This document shows, one piece after another, positions 51,922 through 64,000 of a stretch of 64,000 nt of DNA. Below the pieces are notes generated by a model. That model searched no databases. It saw nothing but the letters and a program-made list of their open reading frames with translations, and was not told the DNA's origin. Each line of letters starts with the position of its first letter. Position 1 is the stretch's first letter. Both the position numbers and the translations under genes were made by a program. The DNA comes from Ilex aquifolium (taxonomy: Eukaryota > Streptophyta > Magnoliopsida > Aquifoliales > Aquifoliaceae). Where the stretch lies: assembly GCA_951799425.1 (NCBI GenBank), contig OX637394.1, positions 52,145,142 through 52,209,141 of the forward strand, read 5' to 3'.

Positions 51922-54573
51922 TTAAAATGAAATAGTATATCCGACATAACTTTTTCTCCCGAAATCGGATTGAGCTAACTCTTGCGGCATTGTAAAGAGG
52001 ACTTGAAACCCTAACCAATATATTGCGATCAAAATTGGTGATTCATCTTCTACCATGGTCGAAATGGTGATGGAAGTTTGGAATAGTTGGTCATTCCCCT
52101 CCACAAGGAAAAATAAGTAATTTCCCATTCTTTAGTATTTCTGACATAACGTTTTACTCCGGTCTCTGATTAAGATGATTCTTGCTGCATTGTAAAGAAT
52201 TCTTGAATCCCTAACCACTTTATTCACATCAATAGTCATGAAAAATCCTCTAGCATGGGCTATATTGTAACGCATGTTTGGTGTAGTAAGTAGTCATCCT
52301 TTAAAATGAAATAGTATATCCGACATAACTTTTTCTCCCGAAATCGGATTGAGCTAACTCTTGCGGCATTGTAAAGAGAACTTGAAACCCTAACCAATAT
52401 ATTGAGATCAAAATTGGTGATTCATCTTCTACCATGGTCGAAATGGTGATGGAAGTTTGGAATAGTTGGTCATTCCCCTGCACAAGGAAAAATAAGTAAT
52501 TTCCCATTCTTTAGTATTTCTGACATAACTTTTTACTCCGGTCTCTGATTAAGATGATTCTTGCGGCATTGTAAAGAATTTTTTGAATCCCTAACCACTT
52601 TATTCACATCAATAGTCATGAAAAAACCTCTAGCATGGGCTATATTGTAACGAAATATTGGTGTAATAAGTAGTCCTCCTTTAAAATGAAATAGTATATC
52701 CGACATAACTTTTTCTCCCGAAATCGGATTGAGCTAACTCTTGCGGCATTGTAAAGAGGACTTGAAACCCTAACCAATATATTGTTATCAAAATTGGTGA
52801 TTCATCTTCTACCATGGTCGAAATGGTGATGGAAGTTTGGAATAGTTGGTCATTCCCCTCCACAAGGAAAAATAAGTAATTTCCCATTCTTTAGTATTTC
52901 TGACATAACGTTTTACTCCGGTCTCTGATTAAGATGATTCTTGCGGCATTGTATAGAATTCTTGAATCCCTAACCACTTTATTCACATCAATAGTCATGA
53001 AAAATCCTCTAGCATGGGCTATATTGTAACGCAATTTTGGTGTAATAAGTAGTCCTCCTTTAAAATGAAATAGTATATCCGACATAACTTTTTCTCCCGA
53101 AATCGGATTGAGCTAACTCTTGCAGCATTGTAAAGAGAACTTGAAACCCTAACCAATATATTGAGATCAAAATTGGTGATTCATCTTCTACCATGGTCGA
53201 AATGGTGATGGAAGTTTGGAATAGTTGGCATTCCCCTCCACAAGGAAAAATAAGTAATTTCCCATTCTTTAGTATTTCTGACATAACGTTTTACTCCGGT
53301 CTCTGATTAAGATGATTCTTGCGGCATTGTAAAGAATTCTTGAATCCCTAACCACTTTATTCACATCAATAGTCATGAAAAATCCTCTAGCATGGGCTAT
53401 ATTGTAACGCAAGTTTGGTGTAATAAGTAGTCCTCCTTTAAAATGAAATAGTATATCCGACATAACTTTTTCTCCCGAATTCGGATTGAGCTAACTCTTG
53501 CGGCATTGTAAAGAGAACTTGAAACCCTAACCAATATATTGCGATCAAAATTGGTGATTCATCTTCTACCATGGTCGAAATGGTGATGGAAGTTTGGAAT
53601 AGTTGGCCATTCCCCTCCACAAGGAAAAATAAGTAATTTCCCATTCTTTAGTATTTCTGACAAAACGTTTTACTCCGGTCTCTGATTAAGATGATTCTTG
53701 CGGCATTGTAAAGAATTCTTGAATCCCTAACTACTTTATTCACATCAATAGTCATGAAAAATCCTCTAGCATGGGCTATATTGTAACGCAATTTTGGTGT
53801 AATAAGTAGTCCTCCTTTAAAATGAAATAGTATATCCGACATAACTTTTTCTCCCGAAATCGGATTGAGCTAACTCTTGCGGCATTGTAAAGAGAACTTG
53901 AAACCCTAACCAATATATTGAGATCAAAATTGGTGATTCATCTTCTACCATGGTCGAAATGGTGATGGAAGTTTGGAATAGTTGGTCATTCCCCTCCACA
54001 AGGAAAAATAAGTAATTTCCCATTCTTTAGTATTTCTGACATAACGTTTTACTCCGGTCTCTGATTAAGATGATTCTTGCGGCATTGTATAGAATTCTTG
54101 AATCCCTAACCACTTTATTCACATCAATAGTCATGAAAAATCCTCTAGCATGGGCTATATTGTAACGCAATTTTGGTGTAATAAGTAGTCCTCCTTTAAA
54201 ATGAAATAGTATATCCGACATAACTTTTTCTCCCGAAATCGGATTGAGCTAACTCTTGCGGCATTGTAAAGAGAACTTGAAACCCTAACCAATATATTTA
54301 GATCAAAATTGGTGATTCATCTTCTACCATGGTCGAAATGGTGATGGAAGTTTGGAATAGTTGGCATTCCCCTCCACAAGGAAAAATAAGTAATTTCCCA
54401 TTCTTTAGTATTTCTGACATAACGTTTTACTTCGGTCTCTGATTAAGATGATTCTTGCGGCATTGTAAAGAATTCTTGAATCCCTAACCACTTTATTCAC
54501 ATCAATAGTCATGAAAAATCATCTAGCATGGGCTATATTGTAACGCAAGTTTGGTGTAATAAGTAGTCCTCCT
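51922..54573. repeat. Right-flank units, partial forerunner of the 10-unit HOR
   Basis: Subtypes last seen near 19-20 kb return here: CGCATGTTTGGTGTAGTAAG near 52272, CTGCACAAGG near 52479, GAATTTTTTG near 52576 and CGAAATATTGG near 52650. Four units (51922-53437) match 55332-56847 at an offset of 3410 bp, including ATTGTTATC near 52782 and 56192. After that the order differs from the 10-mer. Confidence 0.8.
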
Positions 54574-57500
54574 TTAAAATGAAATAGTATATCCGACATA
54601 ACTTTTTCTCCCGAATTCGGATTGAGCTAACTCTTGCGGCATTGTAAAGAGAACTTGAAACCCTAACCAATATATTGCGATCAAATTTGGTGATTCATCT
54701 TCTACCATGGTCGAAATGGTGATGGAAGTTTGGAATAGTTGGTCATTCCCCTCCACAAGGAAAAATAAGTAATTTCCCATTCTTTAGTATTTCTGACAAA
54801 ACGTTTTACTCCGGTCTCTGATTAAGATGATTCTTGCGGCATTGTAAAGAATTCTTGAATCCCTAACCACTTTATTCACATCAATAGTCATGAAAAATCC
54901 TCTAGCATGGGCTATATTGTAACGCAATTTTGGTGTAATAAGTAGTCCTCCTTTAAAATGAAATAGTATATCCGACATAACTTTTTCTCCCGAAATCGGA
55001 TTGAGCTAACTCTTGCGGCATTGTAAAGAGAACTTGAAACCCTAACCAATATATTGAGATCAAAATTGGTGATTCATCTTCTACCATGGTCGAAATGGTG
55101 ATGGAAGTTTGGAATAGTTGGTCATTCCCCTCCACAAGGAAAAATAAGTAATTTCCCATTCTTTAGTATTTCTGACATAACGTTTTACTCCGGTCTCTGA
55201 TTAAGATGATTCTTGCGGCATTGTAAAGAATTATTGAATCCCTAACCACTTTATTCACATCAATAGTCATGAAAAATCCTCTAGCATGGGCTATATTGTA
55301 ACGCAAGTTTGGTGTAATAAGTAGTCCTCCTTTAAAATGAAATAGTATATCCGACATAACTTTTTCTCCCGAAATCGGATTGAGCTAACTCTTGCGGCAT
55401 TGTAAAGAGGACTTGAAACCCTAACCAATATATTGCGATCAAAATTGGTGATTCATCTTCTACCATGGTCGAAATGGTGATGGAAGTTTGGAATAGTTGG
55501 TCATTCCCCTCCACAAGGAAAAATAAGTAATTTCCCATTCTTTAGTATTTCTGACATAACTTTTTACTCCGGTCTCTGATTAAGATGATTCTTGCTGCAT
55601 TGTAAAGAATTCTTGAATCCCTAACCACTTTATTCACATCAATAGTCATGAAAAATCCTCTAGCATGGGCTATATTGTAACGCATGTTTGGTGTAGTAAG
55701 TAGTCATCCTTTAAAATGAAATAGTATATCCGACATAACTTTTTCTCCCGAAATCGGATTGAGCTAACTCTTGCGGCATTGTAAAGAGAACTTGAAACCC
55801 TAACCAATATATTGAGATCAAAATTGGTGATTCACCTTCTACCGTGGTCGAAATGGTGATGGAAGTTTGGAATAGTTGGTCATTCCCCTGCACAAGGAAA
55901 AATAAGTAATTTCCCATTCTTTAGTATTTCTGACATAACTTTTTACTCCGGTCTCTGATTAAGATGATTCTTGCGGCATTGTAAAGAATTTTTTGAATCC
56001 CTAACCACTTTATTCACATCAATAGTCATGAAAAATCCTCTAGGATGGGCTATATTGTAACGAAATATTGGTGTAATAAGTAGTCCTCCTTTAAAATGAA
56101 ATAGTATATCCGACATAACTTTTTCTCCCGAAATCGGATTGAGCTAACTCTTGCGGCATTGTAAAGAGGACTTGAAACCCTAACCAATATATTGTTATCA
56201 AAATTGGTGATTCATCTTCTACCATGGTCGAAATGGTGATGGAAGTTTGGAATAGTTGGTCATTCCCCTCCACAAGGAAAAATAAGTAATTTCCCATTCT
56301 TTAGTATTTCTGACATAACGTTTTACTCCGGTCTCTGATTAAGATGATTCTTGCGGCATTGTATAGAATTCTTGAATCCCTAACCACTTTATTCACATCA
56401 ATAGTCATGAAAAATCCTCTAGCATGGGCTATATTGTAACGCAATTTTGGTGTAATAAGTAGTCCTCCTTTAAAATGAAATAGTATATCCGACATAACTT
56501 TTTCTCCCGAAATCGGATTGAGCTAACTCTTGCGGCATTGTAAAGAGAACTTGAAACCCTAACCAATATATTGAGATCAAAATTGGTGATTCATCTTCTA
56601 CCATGGTCGAAATGGTGATGGAAGTTTGGAATAGTTGGCATTCCCCTCCACAAGGAAAAATAAGTAATTTCCCATTCTTTAGTATTTCTGACATAACGTT
56701 TTACTTCGGTCTCTGATTAAGATGATTCTTGCGGCATTGTAAAGAATTCTTGAATCCCTAACCACTTTATTCACATCAATAGTCATGAAAAATCATCTAG
56801 CATGGGCTATATTGTAACGCAAGTTTGGTGTAATAAGTAGTCCTCCTTTAAAATGAAATAGTATATCCGACATAACTTTTTCTCCCGAATTCGGATTGAG
56901 CTAACTCTTGCGGCATTGTAAAGAGAACTTGAAACCCTAACCAATATATTGCGATCAAATTTGGTGATTCATCTTCTACCATGGTCGAAATGGTGATGGA
57001 AGTTTGGAATAGTTGGTCATTCCCCTCCACAAGGAAAAATAAGTAATTTCCCATTCTTTAGTATTTCTGACAAAACGTTTTACTCCGGTCTCTGATTAAG
57101 ATGATTCTTGCGGCATTGTAAAGAATTCTTGAATCCCTAACCACTTTATTCACATCAATAGTCATGAAAAATCCTCTAGCATGGGCTATATTGTAACGCA
57201 ATTTTGGTGTAATAAGTAGTCCTCCTTTAAAATGAAATAGTATATCCGACATAACTTTTTCTCCCGAAATCGGATTGAGCTAACTCTTGCGGCATTGTAA
57301 AGAGAACTTGAAACCCTAACCAATATATTGAGATCAAAATTGGTGATTCATCTTCTACCATGGTCGAAATGGTGATGGAAGTTTGGAATAGTTGGTCATT
57401 CCCCTCCACAAGGAAAAATAAGTAATTTCCCATTCTTTAGTATTTCTGACATAACGTTTTACTCCGGTCTCTGATTAAGATGATTCTTGCGGCATTGTAA

Positions 57501-58364
57501 AGAATTATTGAATCCCTAACCACTTTATTCACATCAATAGTCATGAAAAATCCTCTAGCATGGGCTATATTGTAACGCAAGTTTGGTGTAATAAGTAGTC
57601 CTCCTTTAAAATGAAATAGTATATCCGACATAACTTTTTCTCCCGAAATCGGATTGAGCTAACTCTTGCGGCATTGTAAAGAGGACTTGAAACCCTAACC
57701 AATATATTGCGATCAAAATTGGTGATTCATCTTCTACCATGGTCGAAATGGTGATGGAAGTTTGGAATAGTTGGTCATTCCCCTCCACAAGGAAAAATAA
57801 GTAATTTCCCATTCTTTAGTATTTCTGACATAATTTTTTACTCCGGACTCTGATTAAGATGATTCTTGCTGCATTGTAAAGAATTCTTGAATCCCTAACC
57901 ACTTTATTCACATCAATAGTCATGAAAAATCCTCTAGCATGGGCTATATTGTAACGCATGTTTGGTGTAGTAAGTAGTCATCCTTTAAAATGAAATAGTA
58001 TATCCGACATAACTTTTTCTCCCGAAATCGGATTGAGCTAACTCTTGCGGCATTGTAAAGAGAACTTGAAACCCTAACCAATATATTGAGATCAAAATTG
58101 GTGATTCATCTTCTACCATGGTCGAAATGGTGATGGAAGTTTGGAATAGTTGGTCATTCCCCTGCACAAGGAAAAATAAGTAATTTCCCATTCTTTAGTA
58201 TTTCTGACATAACTTTTTACTCCGGTCTCTGATTAAGATGATTCTTGCGGCATTGTAAAGAATTTTTTGAATCCCTAACCACTTTATTCACATCAATAGT
58301 CATGAAAAATCCTCTAGCATGGGCTATATTGTAACGAAATATTGGTGTAATAAGTAGTCCTCCT
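54574..58364. repeat. 10-unit HOR, copy 1 (3791 bp), itself 4+2+4
   Basis: Ten units repeated at 58365-62155. Shared private variants at exactly 3791 bp are TTCACCTTC (C at 55835 and 59626), CTAGGATGG (G at 56044 and 59835) and CCGGACTC (A at 57847 and 61638). Inside the HOR, units 1-4 (54574-56090) and 7-10 (56848-58364) are near copies of each other 2274 bp apart, so it was built by an earlier duplication around a 2-unit spacer. Confidence 0.9.
54613..54618. repeat. New EcoRI site in half B (right-flank subtype)
   Basis: CCCGAAATCGG has become CCCGAATTCGG, giving the B half its own GAATTC. The same change is at 53477, 56887, 58404, 60678 and 62952, and nowhere else that I saw. The four sites within the 10-unit HORs fall at the 2274- and 3791-bp spacings. 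Confidence 0.8.
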
Positions 58365-61300
58365 TTAAAATGAAATAGTATATCCGACATAACTTTTTCT
58401 CCCGAATTCGGATTGAGCTAACTCTTGCGGCATTGTAAAGAGAACTTGAAACCCTAACCAATATATTGCGATCAAATTTGGTGATTCATCTTCTACCATG
58501 GTCGAAATGGTGATGGAAGTTTGGAATAGTTGGTCATTCCCCTCCACAAGGAAAAATAAGTAATTTCCCATTCTTTAGTATTTCTGACAAAACGTTTTAC
58601 TCCGGTCTCTGATTAAGATGATTCTTGCGGCATTGTAAAGAATTCTTGAATCCCTAACCACTTTATTCACATCAATAGTCATGAAAAATCCTCTAGCATG
58701 GGCTATATTGTAACGCAATTTTGGTGTAATAAGTAGTCCTCCTTTAAAATGAAATAGTATATCCGACATAACTTTTTCTCCCGAAATCGGATTGAGCTAA
58801 CTCTTGCGGCATTGTAAAGAGAACTTGAAACCCTAACCAATATATTGAGATCAAAATTGGTGATTCATCTTCTACCATGGTCGAAATGGTGATGGAAGTT
58901 TGGAATAGTTGGTCATTCCCCTCCACAAGGAAAAATAAGTAATTTCCCATTCTTTAGTATTTCTGACATAACGTTTTACTCCGGTCTCTGATTAAGATGA
59001 TTCTTGCGGCATTGTAAAGAATTATTGAATCCCTAACCACTTTATTCACATCAATAGTCATGAAAAATCCTCTAGCATGGGCTATATTGTAACGCAAGTT
59101 TGGTGTAATAAGTAGTCCTCCTTTAAAATGAAATAGTATATCCGACATAACTTTTTCTCCCGAAATCGGATTGAGCTAACTCTTGCGGCATTGTAAAGAG
59201 GACTTGAAACCCTAACCAATATATTGCGATCAAAATTGGTGATTCATCTTCTACCATGGTCGAAATGGTGATGGAAGTTTGGAATAGTTGGTCATTCCCC
59301 TCCACAAGGAAAAATAAGTAATTTCCCATTCTTTAGTATTTCTGACATAACTTTTTACTCCGGTCTCTGATTAAGATGATTCTTGCTGCATTGTAAAGAA
59401 TTCTTGAATCCCTAACCACTTTATTCACATCAATAGTCATGAAAAATCCTCTAGCATGGGCTATATTGTAACGCATGTTTGGTGTAGTAAGTAGTCATCC
59501 TTTAAAATGAAATAGTATATCCGACATAACTTTTTCTCCCGAAATCGGATTGAGCTAACTCTTGCGGCATTGTAAAGAGAACTTGAAACCCTAACCAATA
59601 TATTGAGATCAAAATTGGTGATTCACCTTCTACCGTGGTCGAAATGGTGATGGAAGTTTGGAATAGTTGGTCATTCCCCTGCACAAGGAAAAATAAGTAA
59701 TTTCCCATTCTTTAGTATTTCTGACATAACTTTTTACTCCGGTCTCTGATTAAGATGATTCTTGCGGCATTGTAAAGAATTTTTTGAATCCCTAACCACT
59801 TTATTCACATCAATAGTCATGAAAAATCCTCTAGGATGGGCTATATTGTAACGAAATATTGGTGTAATAAGTAGTCCTCCTTTAAAATGAAATAGTATAT
59901 CCGACATAACTTTTTCTCCCGAAATCGGATTGAGCTAACTCTTGCGGCATTGTAAAGAGGACTTGAAACCCTAACCAATATATTGTTATCAAAATTGGTG
60001 ATTCATCTTCTACCATGGTCGAAATGGTGATGGAAGTTTGGAATAGTTGGTCATTCCCCTCCACAAGGAAAAATAAGTAATTTCCCATTCTTTAGTATTT
60101 CTGACATAACGTTTTACTCCGGTCTCTGATTAAGATGATTCTTGCGGCATTGTATAGAATTCTTGAATCCCTAACCACTTTATTCACATCAATAGTCATG
60201 AAAAATCCTCTAGCATGGGCTATATTGTAACGCAATTTTGGTGTAATAAGTAGTCCTCCTTTAAAATGAAATAGTATATCCGACATAACTTTTTCTCCCG
60301 AAATCGGATTGAGCTAACTCTTGCGGCATTGTAAAGAGAACTTGAAACCCTAACCAATATATTGAGATCAAAATTGGTGATTCATCTTCTACCATGGTCG
60401 AAATGGTGATGGAAGTTTGGAATAGTTGGCATTCCCCTCCACAAGGAAAAATAAGTAATTTCCCATTCTTTAGTATTTCTGACATAACGTTTTACTTCGG
60501 TCTCTGATTAAGATGATTCTTGCGGCATTGTAAAGAATTCTTGAATCCCTAACCACTTTATTCACATCAATAGTCATGAAAAATCATCTAGCATGGGCTA
60601 TATTGTAACGCAAGTTTGGTGTAATAAGTAGTCCTCCTTTAAAATGAAATAGTATATCCGACATAACTTTTTCTCCCGAATTCGGATTGAGCTAACTCTT
60701 GCGGCATTGTAAAGAGAACTTGAAACCCTAACCAATATATTGCGATCAAATTTGGTGATTCATCTTCTACCATGGTCGAAATGGTGATGGAAGTTTGGAA
60801 TAGTTGGTCATTCCCCTCCACAAGGAAAAATAAGTAATTTCCCATTCTTTAGTATTTCTGACAAAACGTTTTACTCCGGTCTCTGATTAAGATGATTCTT
60901 GCGGCATTGTAAAGAATTCTTGAATCCCTAACCACTTTATTCACATCAATAGTCATGAAAAATCCTCTAGCATGGGCTATATTGTAACGCAATTTTGGTG
61001 TAATAAGTAGTCCTCCTTTAAAATGAAATAGTATATCCGACATAACTTTTTCTCCCGAAATCGGATTGAGCTAACTCTTGCGGCATTGTAAAGAGAACTT
61101 GAAACCCTAACCAATATATTGAGATCAAAATTGGTGATTCATCTTCTACCATGGTCGAAATGGTGATGGAAGTTTGGAATAGTTGGTCATTCCCCTCCAC
61201 AAGGAAAAATAAGTAATTTCCCATTCTTTAGTATTTCTGACATAACGTTTTACTCCGGTCTCTGATTAAGATGATTCTTGCGGCATTGTAAAGAATTATT

Positions 61301-62155
61301 GAATCCCTAACCACTTTATTCACATCAATAGTCATGAAAAATCCTCTAGCATGGGCTATATTGTAACGCAAGTTTGGTGTAATAAGTAGTCCTCCTTTAA
61401 AATGAAATAGTATATCCGACATAACTTTTTCTCCCGAAATCGGATTGAGCTAACTCTTGCGGCATTGTAAAGAGGACTTGAAACCCTAACCAATATATTG
61501 CGATCAAAATTGGTGATTCATCTTCTACCATGGTCGAAATGGTGATGGAAGTTTGGAATAGTTGGTCATTCCCCTCCACAAGGAAAAATAAGTAATTTCC
61601 CATTCTTTAGTATTTCTGACATAATTTTTTACTCCGGACTCTGATTAAGATGATTCTTGCTGCATTGTAAAGAATTCTTGAATCCCTAACCACTTTATTC
61701 ACATCAATAGTCATGAAAAATCCTCTAGCATGGGCTATATTGTAACGCATGTTTGGTGTAGTAAGTAGTCATCCTTTAAAATGAAATAGTATATCCGACA
61801 TAACTTTTTCTCCCGAAATCGGATTGAGCTAACTCTTGCGGCATTGTAAAGAGAACTTGAAACCCTAACCAATATATTGAGATCAAAATTGGTGATTCAT
61901 CTTCTACCATGGTCGAAATGGTGATGGAAGTTTGGAATAGTTGGTCATTCCCCTGCACAAGGAAAAATAAGTAATTTCCCATTCTTTAGTATTTCTGACA
62001 TAACTTTTTACTCCGGTCTCTGATTAAGATGATTCTTGCGGCATTGTAAAGAATTTTTTGAATCCCTAACCACTTTATTCACATCAATAGTCATGAAAAA
62101 TCCTCTAGCATGGGCTATATTGTAACGAAATATTGGTGTAATAAGTAGTCCTCCT
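58365..62155. repeat. 10-unit HOR, copy 2 (3791 bp)
   Basis: Tandem copy of 54574-58364. I found no difference in the parts I compared directly, so this is one of the youngest duplications in the window. It keeps the same 4+2+4 internal plan. The next B half (from 62167) has TTTTTTCCCG and CTTCTTCCATGG, which are not in the HOR. Confidence 0.9.
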
Positions 62156-63881
62156 TTAAAATGAAATAGTATATCCGACATAACTTTTTTTCCCGAAATC
62201 GGATTGAGCTAACTCTTGCGGCATTGTAAAGAGGACTTGAAACCCTAACCAATATATTGCGATCAAAATTGGTGATTCATCTTCTTCCATGGTCGAAATG
62301 GTGATGGAAGTTTGGAATAGTTGGTCATTCCCCTCCACAAGGAAAAATAAGTAATTTCCCATTCTTTAGTATTTCTGACATAACGTTTTACTCCGGTCTC
62401 TGATTAAGATGATTCTTGCGGCATTGTATAGAATTCATGAATCCCTAACCACTTTATTCACATCAATAGTCATGAAAAATCCTCTAGCATGGGCTATATT
62501 GTAACGCAATTTTGGTGTAATAAGTAGTCCTCCTTTAAAATGAAATAGTATATCCGACATAACTTTTTCTCCCGAAATCGGATTGAGCTAACTCTTGCGG
62601 CATTGTAAAGAGAACTTGAAACCCTAACCAATATATTGAGATCAAAATTGGTGATTCATCTTCTACCATGGTCGAAATGGTGATGGAAGTTTGGAATAGT
62701 TGGCATTCCCCTCCACAAGAAAAAATAAGTAATTTCCCATTCTTTAGTATTTCTGACATAACGTTTTACTCCGGTCTCTGATTAAGATGATTCTTGCGGC
62801 ATTGTAAAGAATTCTTGAATCCCTAACCACTTTATTCACATCAATAGTCATGAAAAATCTTCTAGCATGGGCTATATTGTAACGCAAGTTTGGTGTAATA
62901 AGTAGTCCTCCTTTAAAATGAAATAGTATATCCGACATAACTTTTTCTCCCGAATTCGGATTGAGCTAACTCTTGCGGCATTGTAAAGAGAACTTGAAAC
63001 CCTAACCAATATATTGAGATCAAAATTGGTGATTCATCTTCTACCATGGTCGAAATGGTGATGGAAGTTTGGAATAGTTGGCCATTCCCCTCCACAGGGA
63101 AAAATAAGTAATTTCCCATTCTTTAGTATTTCTGACATAACTTTTTACTCCGGTCTCTGATTAAGATGATTCTTGCGGCATTGTAAAGAATTCTTGAATC
63201 CCTAACCACTTTATTCACATCAATAGTCATGAAAAATCCTCTAGCATGGGCTATATTGTAAAGAAATATTGGTGTAATAAGTAGTCCTCCTTTAAAATGA
63301 AATAGTATATCCGACATAACTTTTTCTCCCGAAATCGGATTGAGCTAACTCTTGCGGCATTGTAAAGAGAACTTGAAACCCTAACCAATATATTGCGATC
63401 AAATTTGGTGATTCATCTTCTACCATGGTCGAAATGGTGATGGAAGTTTGGAATAGTTGGTCATTCCCCTCCACAAGGAAAAATAAGTAATTTCCCATTC
63501 TTTAGTATTTCTGACAAAACGTTTTACTCCGGTCTCTGATTAAGATGATTCTTGCGGCATTGTAAAGAATTCTTGAATCCCTAACCACTTTATTCACATC
63601 AATAGTCATGAAAAATCCTCTAGCATGGGCTATATTGTAACGCAATTTTGGTGTAATAAGTAGTCCTCCTTTAAAATGAAATAGTATATCCGACATAACT
63701 TTTTCTCCCGAAATCGGATTGAGCTAACTCTTGCGGCATTGTAAAGAGAACTTGAAACCCTAACCAATATATTGAGATCAAAATTGGTGATTCATCTTCT
63801 ACCATGGTCGAAATGGTGATGGAAGTTTGGAATAGTTGGTCATTCCCCTCCACAAGGAAAAATAAGTAATTTCCCATTCTT
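62156..63881. repeat. Right-end mixed units after the 10-unit HOR
   Basis: About five units combine subtypes of the 10-mer (CCCGAATTCGG at 62950, TTGCGATCAAATTTGG near 63400, GACAAAACG near 63514) with private changes such as GAATTCATG near 62431, CCACAGGGAAA near 63095 and GTAAAGAAATATTGG near 63260. The last two units before the edge resemble the start of the 10-mer, so a further partial copy may begin here. Confidence 0.75.
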
Positions 63882-64000
63882 TAGTATTTCTGACATAACG
63901 TTTTACTCCGGTCTCTGATTAAGATGATTCTTGCGGCATTGTAAAGAATTATTGAATCCCTAACCACTTTATTCACATCAATAGTCATGAAAAATCCTCT
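63882..64000. repeat. Partial satellite unit at right edge (half A)
   Basis: The final 119 bases are the first two thirds of a half A of the ACGTTTTAC / GAATTATTG subtype. The array continues beyond the window. Confidence 0.95.

Larger units (their letters stand above)
1..64000. repeat. Satellite DNA array, ~379-bp unit, fills the whole window
   Basis: The same unit of about 379 bp recurs from the first base to the last, always in the same orientation. Units start at TAGTATTTCTGAC, for example at 37, 417, 796, 1175, 1555 and 1934, and the last start is at 63882. Spacing is almost always 378, 379 or 380 bp. About 168 complete units are present, plus one extra 185-bp half-unit at 19931-20115. 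No inversion, transposon or unique spacer interrupts it. Every stretch of more than 300 bases without a gene in this window is this repeat. Such arrays normally form constitutive heterochromatin at centromeres, subtelomeres or knobs; which applies here cannot be read from the sequence. Family name and species are not recognised with certainty. Confidence 0.98.

Noticed and set aside
54574..62155. Assembly error as the sole reason for the near-identical 3791-bp copies
   Set aside because: Not proven either way, but similar nested duplications of different period throughout the window, each with its own private variants, make real satellite amplification the simpler reading. Read coverage would settle it.
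206..63877. Hundreds of minus-strand ORFs of 60-91 codons as protein-coding genes
   Set aside because: They recur with the repeat unit, overlap each other in different frames, and are broken or fused by 1-bp indels (for example the 74-codon form at 23135-23359). They show no family motif, signal peptide or codon constraint that I can see.
1..64000. CRISPR array
   Set aside because: There is no alternation of a short repeat with unique spacers; the whole 379-bp unit is repeated, including every would-be spacer.
1..64000. Retrotransposon or transposon insertions within the array
   Set aside because: Unit phase is continuous from end to end; all departures are 1-11 bp indels or whole or half units, with no foreign sequence.
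1..64000. Bacterial promoters, ribosome binding sites (AGGAGG-like on the minus strand before half-A frames) and terminators
   Set aside because: AAAGGAGGAC on the minus strand lies inside the half-A frame and recurs by homogenisation. Nothing else points to a prokaryote, and no operon or gene is present to be controlled.

Overview
This window is one uninterrupted satellite-DNA array. I see no protein-coding gene, RNA gene, transposon, CRISPR array or unique sequence anywhere in the 64 kb. The repeat unit is about 379 bp and about 36 % G+C (hand count on the unit at 417-795). About 168 complete units run head to tail in a single orientation from 37 to 63881, with a partial unit at each edge (1-36 and 63882-64000). 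Neither array boundary is in the window.

Each unit is itself an ancient dimer. Half A (179 bp) and half B (200 bp) align without gaps over 179 positions at about 72 % identity, and at 79 % over their first 100 positions. B carries about 21 extra bases at its 3' end. The ancestral unit was therefore probably about 179 bp, which is nucleosome-sized, as in many eukaryotic centromeric and subtelomeric satellites. Variants recur at fixed positions and define monomer subtypes. These are arranged in higher-order repeats (HORs) that change along the array: 5-mers of 1897 bp (2.1-5.9 and 9.7-13.5 kb), 3-mers of about 1140 bp (16.9-19 kb), 3-mers of 1136 bp nested in a 9-mer of 3408 bp (20.1-28.1 kb), 4-mers of 1516 and 1515 bp (30-36 kb), a 5-mer of 1894 bp (36-39.8 kb), an 8-mer of 3030 bp with one 7-unit copy (38.9-50.6 kb) and a 10-mer of 3791 bp (54.6-62.2 kb).

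The layout is layered. A core at about 20.3-51.4 kb is built from subtypes absent on both sides. The left (0-20 kb) and right (52-64 kb) flanks share other subtypes that are missing from the core. This fits a younger core that expanded inside an older array. Crossover or deletion events are visible as a chimeric 185-bp B/A half-unit (19931-20115), single-unit losses inside an HOR and small indels.

The organism is a eukaryote with large homogenised satellite blocks, and a plant seems most likely. The unit length matches or is close to several plant subtelomeric satellites known to me by length only (rye pSc200, about 379 bp; Allium, about 375-380 bp; hop HSR1, about 380 bp). I cannot confirm family or species by reading. 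A 9-base plant-telomere-like match occurs in each B half. Whether the array is centromeric, subtelomeric or another heterochromatic block cannot be decided from the window.

Short minus-strand open frames of 64-74 codons recur in almost every unit. They are a by-product of the repeat and are not annotated as genes.
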